Positions 22,082-29,247 of a stretch of DNA of 64,000 bases are shown here, in pieces. The notes beneath the pieces were generated by a model. It worked only from the letters and a program-made list of their open reading frames with translations. It did not search any database and was not told the DNA's origin. Location: contig NZ_VIWW01000001.1 of assembly GCF_007829885.1 (NCBI RefSeq), positions 372,001 through 436,000 of the forward strand, in the 5' to 3' direction. The DNA is from Streptomyces brevispora (GTDB lineage Bacteria > Actinomycetota > Actinomycetes > Streptomycetales > Streptomycetaceae). Within the stretch, counting starts at the first letter, position 1. Every line of letters begins with the position of its first letter. The position numbers were made by a program, and so were the translations under genes.

Positions 22082-23080
22082 ATGACTCGCATCGCCATCA
22101 ACGGATTCGGCCGCATCGGACGCAATGTGCTGCGCGCACTGCTCGAACGCGACAGCGACCTCGAGGTCGTCGCCGTCAACGACCTCACGGAGCCCGCCAC
22201 CCTCGCGCGGCTGCTCGCCTTCGACACGACGGCGGGCCGGCTCGGCCGCCCGGTGAACGTCGACGGGGACACCCTCGTCGTCGACGGCCGTCGCATCACC
22301 GTGCTCGCCGAGCGTGAACCGGCGCGGCTGCCGTGGGCCGAGCTCGGAATCGACATCGTGCTTGAGGCGACCGGCCGCTTCACGTCGGCCACGGCCGCCC
22401 GCGCCCACATCGAAGCCGGTGCCAAGAGGGTGCTCGTCGGCGCGCCGTCGGACGGCGCGGACGTCACGCTCGCGTACGGCGTCAACAACGACGCGTACGA
22501 CCCGGCCCTGCACACGGTCGTCTCGAACGCCTCGTGCACGACCAACGCGCTCGCGCCGCTGGCCGCGGTGCTCGACGAACTCGCGGGCATCGAGCACGCC
22601 TTCATGACGACGGTGCACGCCTACACCCAGGAGCAGAACCTCCAGGACGGCCCGCACCGTGATGCCCGCCGCGCCCGCGCCGCGGGGGTGAACATCGTGC
22701 CGACGACGACGGGCGCCGCCAAGGCGATCGGTCTCGTACTGCCGAATCTCGACGGCAAGCTGTCGGGCGACTCCATCCGCGTGCCGGTTCCGGTGGGCTC
22801 GATCGTCGAGCTCAACACCACGGTGGCCCGCGAGGTGACGCGCGAGGACGTGCTGGCGGCGTACCGGGCCGCGGCGGAGGGGCCGCTCGCCGGCGTCCTC
22901 GAGTACTCGGACGACCCGCTCGTGTCGTCCGACATCACGGGCAATCCGGCCTCGTCGATCTTCGACTCGGCCCTCACCCGCGTCGAAGGCCGCCACATCA
23001 AGGTGGTCGCCTGGTACGACAACGAGTGGGGCTTCTCGAACCGCGTGATCGATACGCTCGGGCTCCTCGCCAACGGCTGA
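22082..23080 (+). CDS. Type I glyceraldehyde-3-phosphate dehydrogenase (second-type, accessory)
   Basis: A 332-residue NAD(P)-dependent GAPDH interconverting glyceraldehyde 3-phosphate and 1,3-bisphosphoglycerate. INGFGRIGRNVLRALL is the nucleotide-binding start; the catalytic Cys152 sits in SNASCTTN and His179 in TTVHAYT; the C-terminal WYDNEWGFSNRV is intact. AAGGGA precedes ATG 22082. The main glycolytic gap gene of streptomycetes lies with pgk-tpi, so this is an extra copy, plausibly for a special carbon source sensed by the upstream GlxA regulator. Most of its serines use TCG (about 12 of 15), unlike neighbouring genes. Confidence 0.92.
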   Translation: MTRIAINGFGRIGRNVLRALLERDSDLEVVAVNDLTEPATLARLLAFDTTAGRLGRPVNVDGDTLVVDGRRITVLAEREPARLPWAELGIDIVLEATGRFTSATAARAHIEAGAKRVLVGAPSDGADVTLAYGVNNDAYDPALHTVVSNASCTTNALAPLAAVLDELAGIEHAFMTTVHAYTQEQNLQDGPHRDARRARAAGVNIVPTTTGAAKAIGLVLPNLDGKLSGDSIRVPVPVGSIVELNTTVAREVTREDVLAAYRAAAEGPLAGVLEYSDDPLVSSDITGNPASSIFDSALTRVEGRHIKVVAWYDNEWGFSNRVIDTLGLLANG

Positions 23081-23430
23081 CCGGAAGCCGGGGCGGACCG
23101 GCGGGTTCGGGCGGGCCGGCTTGCCGGGGCCGGCGCCGCTCCCGCCGCTCCGCGACCGGCACCGGTCCTCGCCCCACGCCGAGCGTCGACCGGGCTTCCA
23201 CGGCAAAGCCCTTTCCCCCGCAGCAGGGCGAGGCGCCTCAAGGCCGAGCACTCCAGGCGGCGAATGGGGCGAACTCGGGCGATCGGTCACACCCATGTGG
23301 CCGGCCCGACGTTCACGTGTCCGCGGCGTCGCGCGTTCCCGGTCCAGCGGAAACGACGTGTGGGTGACCTTCATCCCGTCGAACGGAACCGACGAGGAAG
23401 ATCACCCACAACAGCGCTTTCGGGCCGGAG
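23081..23430. other. Non-coding gap between GAPDH and DUF5997 genes
   Basis: A 350-base gap between converging genes. I see no coding bias. It contains a long imperfect inverted repeat, TGTGGGTGACCTTC (23359-23372) and GGAAGATCACCCACA (23396-23410), separated by about 23 bases, which could fold as a shared terminator. Nothing else is recognised. Confidence 0.5.
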
Positions 23431-23835
23431 TCAGGAACGGGGCTCCTGCGACTGGCCGCTACGCTCCGCGTTCCGCTCCTTGATGCGCACCGTCTCCTTA
23501 CGGACCTCGGCCTGCGTGGCGCGCTCCTTGCGCAGCCACTCGGGGTCGTCCTGCTTCAGCGCGTCGATCTGCTCCGTGGTGAGGGCGTCCGTGACGCCAC
23601 CGCGCGCGAGGCCGGAGATGGAGACGCCGAGCTTGGCGGCGACCACCGGCCGGGGGTGCGGGCCGTTGCGTCGCAGTTCCTGCAGCCACTCGGGCGGATC
23701 GGACTGGAGTGCCGCCAGCTCGGTGCGCGAGACGACACCCTCCTGGAACTCGGTGGGGGTGGCCTCGAGGTACACACCCAATTTCTTCGCCGCGGTCGCG
23801 GGCTTCATGGTCTGGGTGGTCTGGTGCGACGTCAT
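23431..23835 (-). CDS. DUF5997 family protein with a 50-residue internal duplication
   Basis: A 134-residue soluble protein. Two halves repeat with an exact 50-residue offset: KLGV at 18-21 matches KLGV at 68-71, and DPPEWL at 46-51 matches DDPEWL at 96-101. Each half starts with a segment like a helix-turn-helix (AAKKLGVYLEATP; VAAKLGVSISGLARGG) followed by a helical TELAALQ/TEQIDALK. The C-terminus is charged and helical. No enzymatic motif is present. ATG 23835 is chosen for a compact N-terminus. It is divergent, by 58 bases, from a LysR-like protein that lacks its own DNA-binding domain, which suggests the two act together. Function unknown. Confidence 0.8.
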   Translation of the reverse strand: MTSHQTTQTMKPATAAKKLGVYLEATPTEFQEGVVSRTELAALQSDPPEWLQELRRNGPHPRPVVAAKLGVSISGLARGGVTDALTTEQIDALKQDDPEWLRKERATQAEVRKETVRIKERNAERSGQSQEPRS

Positions 23836-23893
23836 GGAGTCAAGAGTATCGAGCGTGTGCGCCACCGCTGACCACGACCGGTAACCTGGCGGG

Positions 23894-24694
23894 GTGACAG
23901 GCTCGGAAGCAACCCCTTCGTTCCGGCTCGCGTACGTCCCGGGGGTGACGCCCACCAAGTGGGTGCGGATCTGGAATGAGCGCCTGCCCGACGTCCCCCT
24001 CGCCCTCGTCGCGGTGCCCGCCGCCGAGGCGTCGGCCCTGCTGCTCGATGGCGGCGCCGACGCGGGCTTCGTACGGCTGCCGGTCGACCGGACGGATCTC
24101 AGCGCGATCCCCCTCTACACCGAGGCGACCGTGGTCGTGATCCCCAAGGACCACGTGGTCGCGGCCGTCGACGAGATCTCCGTCGAGGATCTGGCCGACG
24201 AGATCGTGCTGCATCCGCTGGACGACACCCTCGGCTGGGACGGCCTGCCCGGCCTGCCCGCGATCGAGCGCCCGGCCACCACGGCGGACGCCATCGAGCT
24301 GGTGGCGGCCGGGGTGGGCGTCCTCGCCGTCCCGCAGTCGCTCGCCCGTCTGCACCACCGCAAGGACCTGACGTACCGGCCGCTCACGGGCGCACCCGAG
24401 TCGCGCATCGCGTTGTCGTGGCCGCAGGACAAGACCACCGACCTGGTGGAGGACTTCATCGGGATCGTCCGGGGCCGGACGGTGAACAGCACCCGGGGCC
24501 GCAGTACGGCGCCCGCGGCCCAGCCGAAGCGCAAGGCCCCGGAGACCGGCGGTGCCCGGCGCAAGCCCGCGGCCGGCGCGGCCACGGGGAAGGGCGCCCG
24601 GAGCGGTTCCGGCGGCGCGAAGGGGACCAAGGGTTCCCGAGGTGCGAAGGGCGCTGCGGGCGCCAGGCGTGGAAAGCCCGGCCGTCGACCGTAA
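23894..24694 (+). CDS. LysR-type substrate-binding domain protein lacking HTH, with basic tail
   Basis: A 266-residue protein whose first 200 residues match the effector-binding (periplasmic-binding-like) half of LysR regulators: FRLAYVPGVTPTKWVRIWNE, GGADAGFVRLPVD, LYTEATVVVIPKDH, and AIELVAAGVGVLAVPQSLAR. There is no N-terminal winged helix. The last 65 residues are lysine-, arginine- and glycine-rich (PKRKAPETGGARRKP, KGARSGSGGAKG), resembling a nucleic-acid-binding tail. GTG 23894 follows TAACCT by six bases, so it is probably leaderless. The divergent DUF5997 partner could supply sequence-specific binding. The ligand is unknown. Confidence 0.82.
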   Translation: MTGSEATPSFRLAYVPGVTPTKWVRIWNERLPDVPLALVAVPAAEASALLLDGGADAGFVRLPVDRTDLSAIPLYTEATVVVIPKDHVVAAVDEISVEDLADEIVLHPLDDTLGWDGLPGLPAIERPATTADAIELVAAGVGVLAVPQSLARLHHRKDLTYRPLTGAPESRIALSWPQDKTTDLVEDFIGIVRGRTVNSTRGRSTAPAAQPKRKAPETGGARRKPAAGAATGKGARSGSGGAKGTKGSRGAKGAAGARRGKPGRRP

Positions 24695-24733
24695 CGGCGA
24701 GATTGTCAGACCCGGCAGGCAGGATCGGTGGTC

Positions 24734-25246
24734 ATGACGCACATCGAACGCCCGATGCCGCCCCTGAACGCCGACGAGCGCACCAATCTGGAGAGCTGGC
24801 TCGACTTCTACCGGGCCACCGTGGCCGTGAAGTGTGACGGACTGGCCGACGAGCAGGTCCGCCGCGCTTCCGTGCCGCCGTCGTCGCTGACGCTGCTGGG
24901 CCTGGTCCAGCACCTGGCAGAGGTGGAGCGGAACTGGTTCCGCCGGGTGCTCGCCGCTGAGGACGCCCCGTCCATCCATGGCGCACCGGCCGGTCCGGGC
25001 GGCCAGGACGGGGGTTTCGAGATCTCCGCCGACGCCTCCTTCGCGCAAGCCCTCGCGACGTGGCAGGGCGAGATCACCGTGTCCCGTGCCAACTGTGCGG
25101 TGCGAACGCTGGAGGACACCGCCCCCTTCATGGGCGGCGAGGTGAGTCTGCGGTGGATCTACACGCACATGATCGGTGAGTACGCCCGCCACAGCGGCCA
25201 CGCCGACCTGCTCCGCGAGCGGACCGACGGCAGCACCGGAGCATGA
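24734..25246 (+). CDS. DinB family (DUF664) protein
   Basis: A 170-residue four-helix-bundle protein of the DinB/DUF664 group, metal-dependent proteins that include mycothiol- or bacillithiol-dependent transferases. The typical features are LGLVQHLAEVERNWFRRVL (first metal histidine) and the C-terminal IYTHMIGEYARHSGHADLLRE with two further histidines. ATG 24734 (MTHIERP) is favoured; a GTG six bases earlier is possible. No partner gene is evident; the substrate is unknown. Confidence 0.85.
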   Translation: MTHIERPMPPLNADERTNLESWLDFYRATVAVKCDGLADEQVRRASVPPSSLTLLGLVQHLAEVERNWFRRVLAAEDAPSIHGAPAGPGGQDGGFEISADASFAQALATWQGEITVSRANCAVRTLEDTAPFMGGEVSLRWIYTHMIGEYARHSGHADLLRERTDGSTGA

Positions 25247-25387
25247 CGGTACGGAGTGGGAGTGGGTGCGGGGCCGTTGTCGCGTTCGCCACACTCCTCC
25301 ACCACATGCGCCCGGCCCGTCACCCGTGAGCGGTGTTTCGCCGCGCCCGGCCGTCGGAGCCGCGCGGCCGGATGTCAGGATGGTTCC

Positions 25388-25885
25388 ATGACGAGCAAGG
25401 TTTACTTCGACATCACCATCAACGACGAGCCCGCCGGGCGGATCGTCTTCAATCTGTTCGACGACGTCGTTCCCAAGACCGCGGAGAACTTCCGCCAGCT
25501 GGCGACCGGCGAGCACGGCTACGGCTACAAGGGTTCGTCCTTCCACCGGGTCATCCCCGAGTTCATGCTCCAGGGCGGTGACTTCACCCGCGGTGACGGC
25601 ACCGGCGGCAAGAGCATCTACGGTGCGAAGTTCGACGACGAGAACTTCAAGCTGGCGCACACCAAGCCCGGCCTGCTCTCCATGGCGAACAGCGGACCGA
25701 ACTCCAACGGTTCGCAGTTCTTCATCACGACCATCGTGACCTCGTGGCTGGACGGCAAGCACGTGGTGTTCGGCGAGGTCGCCGACCAGGAGAGCCTTGA
25801 CCTGGTCACGAAGATCGAGGGTCTCGGCTCGCAGAGCGGCCGGACCAAGGCGAAGGTCACCATCGCCGACTCCGGGGTGCTCTGA
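25388..25885 (+). CDS. Peptidyl-prolyl cis-trans isomerase, cyclophilin type
   Basis: A 165-residue single-domain cytoplasmic cyclophilin that catalyses proline isomerisation. The active-site set is complete: [20 protein letters not shown] (catalytic Arg, Phe, Met, Gln), [18 protein letters not shown], and a W in [12 protein letters not shown] that confers cyclosporin binding. There is no signal peptide. The size matches the small bacterial/eukaryote-like cyclophilin of streptomycetes. Confidence 0.94.
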   Translation: MTSKVYFDITINDEPAGRIVFNLFDDVVPKTAENFRQLATGEHGYGYKGSSFHRVIPEFMLQGGDFTRGDGTGGKSIYGAKFDDENFKLAHTKPGLLSMANSGPNSNGSQFFITTIVTSWLDGKHVVFGEVADQESLDLVTKIEGLGSQSGRTKAKVTIADSGVL

Positions 25886-25998
25886 TCCCGACCCGCTGAC
25901 CGACCAGCTGACCGGACGCGCCGGCCGACGAACACCGTCGGCCGGCGCGTTCGTCGTCTGCCGCCGCTACCGCTACCGCCATCACCATCGCCACCGAC

Positions 25999-26046
25999 TG
26001 TCAACGGAAGGTTGACAGCAGATCCACTGTCAACCTAAGGTTGACG
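25999..26046 (+). promoter_or_regulatory. Twin operator palindromes with embedded promoter before the ClpC2-like gene
   Basis: Two similar inverted repeats lie side by side: TGTCAACGGAAGGTTGACA (25999-26017) and TGTCAACCTAAGGTTGACG (26028-26046), centres 29 bases apart. TTGACA in the first (26012-26017) and TAAGGT in the second (26036-26041), 18 bases apart, can serve as -35 and -10 boxes. The second palindrome ends one base before the ATG, so the transcript would be leaderless and blocked by any protein bound here. Confidence 0.8.
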
Positions 26047-26047
26047 C

Positions 26048-26791
26048 ATGGTGAATCCAGTGAGTCCCACGAATCCGGTCCGTCTCGACGACCTCATCGC
26101 AGCCATCAAGAAGGTCCACCCCGACGCCCTCGACCAGCTCCAGGACGCCGTCATCGCCGCCGACAACCTCGGCGACGTGGCCGACCACCTGATCGGCCAC
26201 TTCGTGGACCAGGCGCGGCGCTCCGGCGCCTCCTGGACCGAGATCGGGAAGAGCATGGGGGTGACCCGGCAGGCCGCGCAGAAGCGGTTCGTCGCCAAGG
26301 ACCCCGGTGAGCCGTCCGACCTCGACCCCAGCCAGGGCTTCGGCCGCTTCACCCCGCGCGCGAAGAACGTCGTGATGGTCGCCCAGAACGAGGCACGCGC
26401 CGCGGGCAACAGCGAGACCGGCACCGAACACCTCGTGCTCGGGCTGCTCAGCGAGCCGGAAGGGCTCGCGGCGGCGTTCATCAAGGCACAGGGGGTGTCC
26501 TTGGACACCGTCCGCCAGGCCGCCACCGCGGCCCTGCCGGCGGCCTCCGACGAGGAACTGCCCGCACTGCTCCCCTACAACGCCGATGCCCGCAAAGTGC
26601 TGGAGCTCACCTTCCGCGAGGCGCTGCGGATGGGGCACAACTACGTCGGCACGGAGCACGTCCTGCTCGCCCTGCTGGAGCACGAGGACGGTTCGGGGCT
26701 GCTGACCGGTCTCGGCCTCGACAAGGCGACCGCGGAGGCGGCCATCACCGAGGCGCTCGCGCTCATCACCTCCGCACACGACGAGGACTGA
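26048..26791 (+). CDS. ClpC2-like protein: HTH plus two Clp N-terminal repeats, no ATPase
   Basis: A 247-residue protein. Residues 10-85 form a helical DNA-binding region with the HTH SWTEIGKSMGVTRQAAQKRF (62-81). Residues 97-162 and 177-243 are two Clp-N (ClpC amino-terminal) repeats: FGRFTPRAKNVVMVAQNEAR then TGTEHLVLGLL, and ARKVLELTFREALRMGHNYV then GTEHVLLALL. AAA+ modules are absent. This matches mycobacterial ClpC2, described as a decoy that soaks up cyclomarin-type inhibitors of ClpC1. Phe98 corresponds to ClpC1 Phe2, and Tyr177 replaces the drug-contact Phe80. The palindromes at its start suggest autorepression. Confidence 0.82.
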   Translation: MVNPVSPTNPVRLDDLIAAIKKVHPDALDQLQDAVIAADNLGDVADHLIGHFVDQARRSGASWTEIGKSMGVTRQAAQKRFVAKDPGEPSDLDPSQGFGRFTPRAKNVVMVAQNEARAAGNSETGTEHLVLGLLSEPEGLAAAFIKAQGVSLDTVRQAATAALPAASDEELPALLPYNADARKVLELTFREALRMGHNYVGTEHVLLALLEHEDGSGLLTGLGLDKATAEAAITEALALITSAHDED

Positions 26792-26959
26792 CCACACCCC
26801 GCACCCCGCGTCCGGGGCCCGAGGCGGAGTGCCCGGGGCGCGGCGCCGGACCCGCGGTACGGCTGGCACCTCGTACCGGCGGTGCGGATCCGGCGCCTGC
26901 CGGCGGTGCGGCGCAACGGCCGGACCGCCGCACGCGTCGCGGCCCCGGGTTCCGTACCT

Positions 26960-27535
26960 TCAGCGGGCCCCGGTTTCGAGGCGGAGGCTCCATCGGCGGG
27001 GCAGGCCGGTCAGCGTGACGGTGGAGAGCGGGCGGACGTCGACGTTCCAGTACGTCGACGGCGGGGCCCGCAGCGCGTAGACGAGGGCGGCCCGGACGAC
27101 GGCCGGTTCGGCGACGGCGACGATCGACCCGTCGCAGGCGGGGCGGGTGTCCAGCCAGCCGCCTATCCGGGAGATGAACGCGAGCAGCGGTTCGCCGCCG
27201 TGCGGCGCGGAGCGCGGGTCCGAGAGCCAGACATCCACGGCCGCCGGTTCGCGTGCGGCGACATCGGCGAGGGTGCAGCCGCGCCACCGTCCCATGTCGC
27301 AGTCGCGCAGGGCGGGCTGGACCATCGGGGCGAAGCCGAGCGCGTCGCCGGTGGCGCGGCTGCGGGCGGTCGGTGAGCAGTAGCGCAGCTCGGCCGCGCC
27401 CAGCGGCACCAGGGCCGCGGCGGCGAACCGCACCTCGTGCCAGCCGGCCTCGTCGAGCGGCCGGTCGTCGTCGAAGCGCTCGCCGAGCAGGGAGGAGCTT
27501 CGCGCCGCGGCGACGAGTGAGACTCGAACACTCAT
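26960..27535 (-). CDS. Histidine phosphatase family protein, catalytically degenerate
   Basis: A 191-residue protein with the phosphoglycerate-mutase-like fold seen in CobC/alpha-ribazole phosphatases: PLDEAGWHEVRFAAAALVPL, YCSPTARSRATGDALGF, DMGRWRGCTLADVAAREP, HGGEPLLAFISRIGGWL. The N-terminal RHG motif that holds the phospho-accepting histidine is replaced by LVAAARSS, and the second histidine before the last strand is replaced by EPAVVRAAL. It is therefore unlikely to be a normal phosphatase; related streptomycete proteins share the loss. It may be a binding protein. ATG 27535 is chosen. Confidence 0.75.
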   Translation of the reverse strand: MSVRVSLVAAARSSSLLGERFDDDRPLDEAGWHEVRFAAAALVPLGAAELRYCSPTARSRATGDALGFAPMVQPALRDCDMGRWRGCTLADVAAREPAAVDVWLSDPRSAPHGGEPLLAFISRIGGWLDTRPACDGSIVAVAEPAVVRAALVYALRAPPSTYWNVDVRPLSTVTLTGLPRRWSLRLETGAR

Positions 27536-27596
27536 GGCCGTGATCGTGGATCCGATCGTCCCGCAGGTCAAGAGTCCGGTCGGAAGCGCTTCCGGC

Positions 27597-28028
27597 TCAG
27601 TCGAACGTGAGGGACATCCACTTGGCCGGGCTGTCGAGCGGCTTGAAACCGACCTTCTCATACACACCGTGGGCGTCCTCCGTGGCGAGCACGAGCCTCC
27701 GGACGCCGGTCCGGGCGAGATGGTCGCGCGCCGCGGTGACGATCCTTCCGCCGAGGCCGTGGCCGCGGGCTGCGCGGTCGACGTACACATCGCAGAGCCA
27801 GGCGAAGGTGGCATGGTCGGTCACCACCCGGGCGTACGCGGCCTGTTCGCCCGACGCGAGGTCGTAGGCGCCGAAGTTGAGCGAGCCGGCGATGGCCAGA
27901 TCCTGGTGCTCCCGGGTACGGCTGAGCGCCCAATAGGCGTCGGTAGAGAGCCAGTTGTGGATCCTGGACGCATCCAGCCGCGACGGGTCGGACGAGATCT
28001 CGTAACGCTGCTGGGGAGTTTCGGTCAT
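27597..28028 (-). CDS. GNAT family N-acetyltransferase
   Basis: A 143-residue small acetyltransferase. CDVYVDRAARGHGLGGRIV holds the acetyl-CoA loop (R-G-x-G-x-G), and LATEDAHGVYEKVGFKPL is the following alpha-beta unit. The N-terminal DASRIHNWLSTDAYWALSRT is typical of a common actinobacterial subgroup. Its ATG overlaps the stop of the truncated MocR-type gene upstream (ATGA), so it is co-translated with it. Acceptor unknown. Confidence 0.87.
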   Translation of the reverse strand: MTETPQQRYEISSDPSRLDASRIHNWLSTDAYWALSRTREHQDLAIAGSLNFGAYDLASGEQAAYARVVTDHATFAWLCDVYVDRAARGHGLGGRIVTAARDHLARTGVRRLVLATEDAHGVYEKVGFKPLDSPAKWMSLTFD

Positions 28029-28954
28029 GCCCGGAGATTAGCGGCCGGCTCACCCAGGGCGCCTCCCCAGGCCGTGTGCAGTCGTCGCACGCCCTCGGCG
28101 ATCTCGGCCGTCCCGGCGACGGCGGCGTAGCTCAACCGGACGTGGGGCGCCGGGGGTTCGGCGCAGAAGTACGGCCGTCCCGGCGCGATGGCGACACCGG
28201 CGCGCAGGGCCGCGGAGACCATGGCGGACTCGTCCGTACCGGCTCCGGCATCGGGCAGGCCCACCCAGAGGCTGCCCCCGCCCGCCGGGATGTACGGGAG
28301 CGCGAGAGCGGGCAGGTCCCGGCGGAGCGCCACGGTCATCGCGGTGCGACGGGCCCGCAACTCGGCCGACAGGGAGCGCAGATGGCGGCCCCAGGCCGGT
28401 GTGCCGACGAGTTCGAGCGCGGCCCCCTGGAGCGGGCGGGGAACGAAGAAGCTGTCGACGACCTGGATGGCGCGCAGCCGTTCGAGTACCGGGCCACGCG
28501 CGGCGAGGGCGCCCACCCTGAGGCTGGGCGAGGTCACCTTGGTGAGGGAACAGACATGGACGACGACTCCGTCGGGGTCGTCGGCGGCCAGCGGTCGCGG
28601 CAGCGGGCCGGCGTCGTCGTGGACGAGCTGGCGGGCGAAGTCGTCCTCGATGACGAACGCCCCCGCCTCCCTGGCGATCCGGACGATCTCGGAGCGCCGG
28701 GCCGGGGCGAGGACCGCGCCGGTCGGGTTCTGGAACAGCGGCTGACAGACGAAGACCCGGGCGCCGGTGGCCCGGAAGGCCGCGGCGAGCAGCTCCGGCC
28801 GTACGCACCGGCGGCGCCGGGCGCGGCCGGTGACCGCACCGGGCGTACCGCCGGTCGCGGCCACTGCCACTGCCACTGCCCCTGCCACCGCCACCGCCAC
28901 CGCCACCGCCACCGCCACCGCCACCGCCACCGGGCGAAACTGCCGGCCGGACAT
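28025..28954 (-). CDS. N-terminally truncated MocR/PdxR-type aminotransferase-like protein with Ala-Val repeat
   Basis: About 309 residues (ATG 28954; an in-frame ATG at 28966 adds four). Residues 9-32 are an Ala-Val repeat encoded by the hexamer microsatellite. The rest matches the C-terminal half of a fold type I aminotransferase domain of MocR regulators: QPLFQNPTGAVLAPARR, FVIEDDFARQLVHD, and the PLP-lysine segment CSLTKVTSPSLRVGAL. The GntR winged helix and the first part of the aminotransferase fold, together about 200 residues in relatives, are missing. It is either a decayed gene or a repeat-mediated deletion product. The frame remains open to a stop coupled to the next gene. Divergent from DUF1918. 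Confidence 0.65.
   Translation of the reverse strand: MSGRQFRPVAVAVAVAVAVAVAVAGAVAVAVAATGGTPGAVTGRARRRRCVRPELLAAAFRATGARVFVCQPLFQNPTGAVLAPARRSEIVRIAREAGAFVIEDDFARQLVHDDAGPLPRPLAADDPDGVVVHVCSLTKVTSPSLRVGALAARGPVLERLRAIQVVDSFFVPRPLQGAALELVGTPAWGRHLRSLSAELRARRTAMTVALRRDLPALALPYIPAGGGSLWVGLPDAGAGTDESAMVSAALRAGVAIAPGRPYFCAEPPAPHVRLSYAAVAGTAEIAEGVRRLHTAWGGALGEPAANLRA
28860..28931. repeat. Hexamer microsatellite, 12 units
   Basis: Eight perfect GCCACC units (28884-28931) are preceded by three GCCACT units and one GCCCCT (28860-28883). The array lies in frame inside the 5' end of the truncated MocR-type gene and encodes alternating Ala-Val. Its length is a multiple of three per unit, so copy-number change would alter the protein without a frameshift. 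Confidence 0.95.
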
Positions 28955-28960
28955 AGACTT

Positions 28961-28972
28961 GTCCATATGGAC
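28961..28972. promoter_or_regulatory. Palindrome GTCCATATGGAC between the MocR-type and DUF1918 genes
   Basis: A perfect 12-base palindrome with an A+T core lies in the divergent intergenic region, covering the upstream ATG (28966) of the MocR-type frame. It is a candidate operator, possibly for the intact ancestral MocR regulator. Confidence 0.5.
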
Positions 28973-28998
28973 CGCGATGCGTGAGGAGGTCACTCCCG

Positions 28999-29208
28999 AT
29001 GGAGGCACACGCGGGCGACCGGCTGGTGACGCACGGCAGGACCGTGGGGCAGCGGGACCGGGTCGCAGAGATCGTCGAGGTGCTCGGTGACGGGGGCACT
29101 CCCCCGTACCGCGTCCGCTTCGACGACGGACATGAACACCTTCTGGCACCCGGCCCCGACAGCGTCGTCCGGCACGACGCCGCGCAGGACCGGATTCCTG
29201 GACCGTAG
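28999..29208 (+). CDS. DUF1918 family small protein
   Basis: A 69-residue protein of the DUF1918 family: EAHAGDRLVTHGRTVGQRDR, then VAEIVEVLGDGGTPPYRVRFDDGHEHLLAPGPD. It is a small SH3-like beta-barrel common in actinobacteria; no biochemical role is established that I know of. ATG 28999 has a strong GAGGAGGT site. It is divergent from the truncated MocR-type gene across a palindrome, which hints at regulation by that family. Confidence 0.88.
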   Translation: MEAHAGDRLVTHGRTVGQRDRVAEIVEVLGDGGTPPYRVRFDDGHEHLLAPGPDSVVRHDAAQDRIPGP

Positions 29209-29247
29209 GGCCCCGCCGCCGGACGGCGTCGCGCGGGACCCGGCCGC

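Noticed and set aside
23359..23410. Inverted repeat as an insertion-sequence remnant
   Set aside because: Only about 50 bases long with no transposase fragment or target duplication; a hairpin terminator is simpler.
28860..28931. CRISPR array
   Set aside because: The GCCACC array is a contiguous hexamer microsatellite without spacers; no other regularly spaced repeat-spacer pattern was seen.
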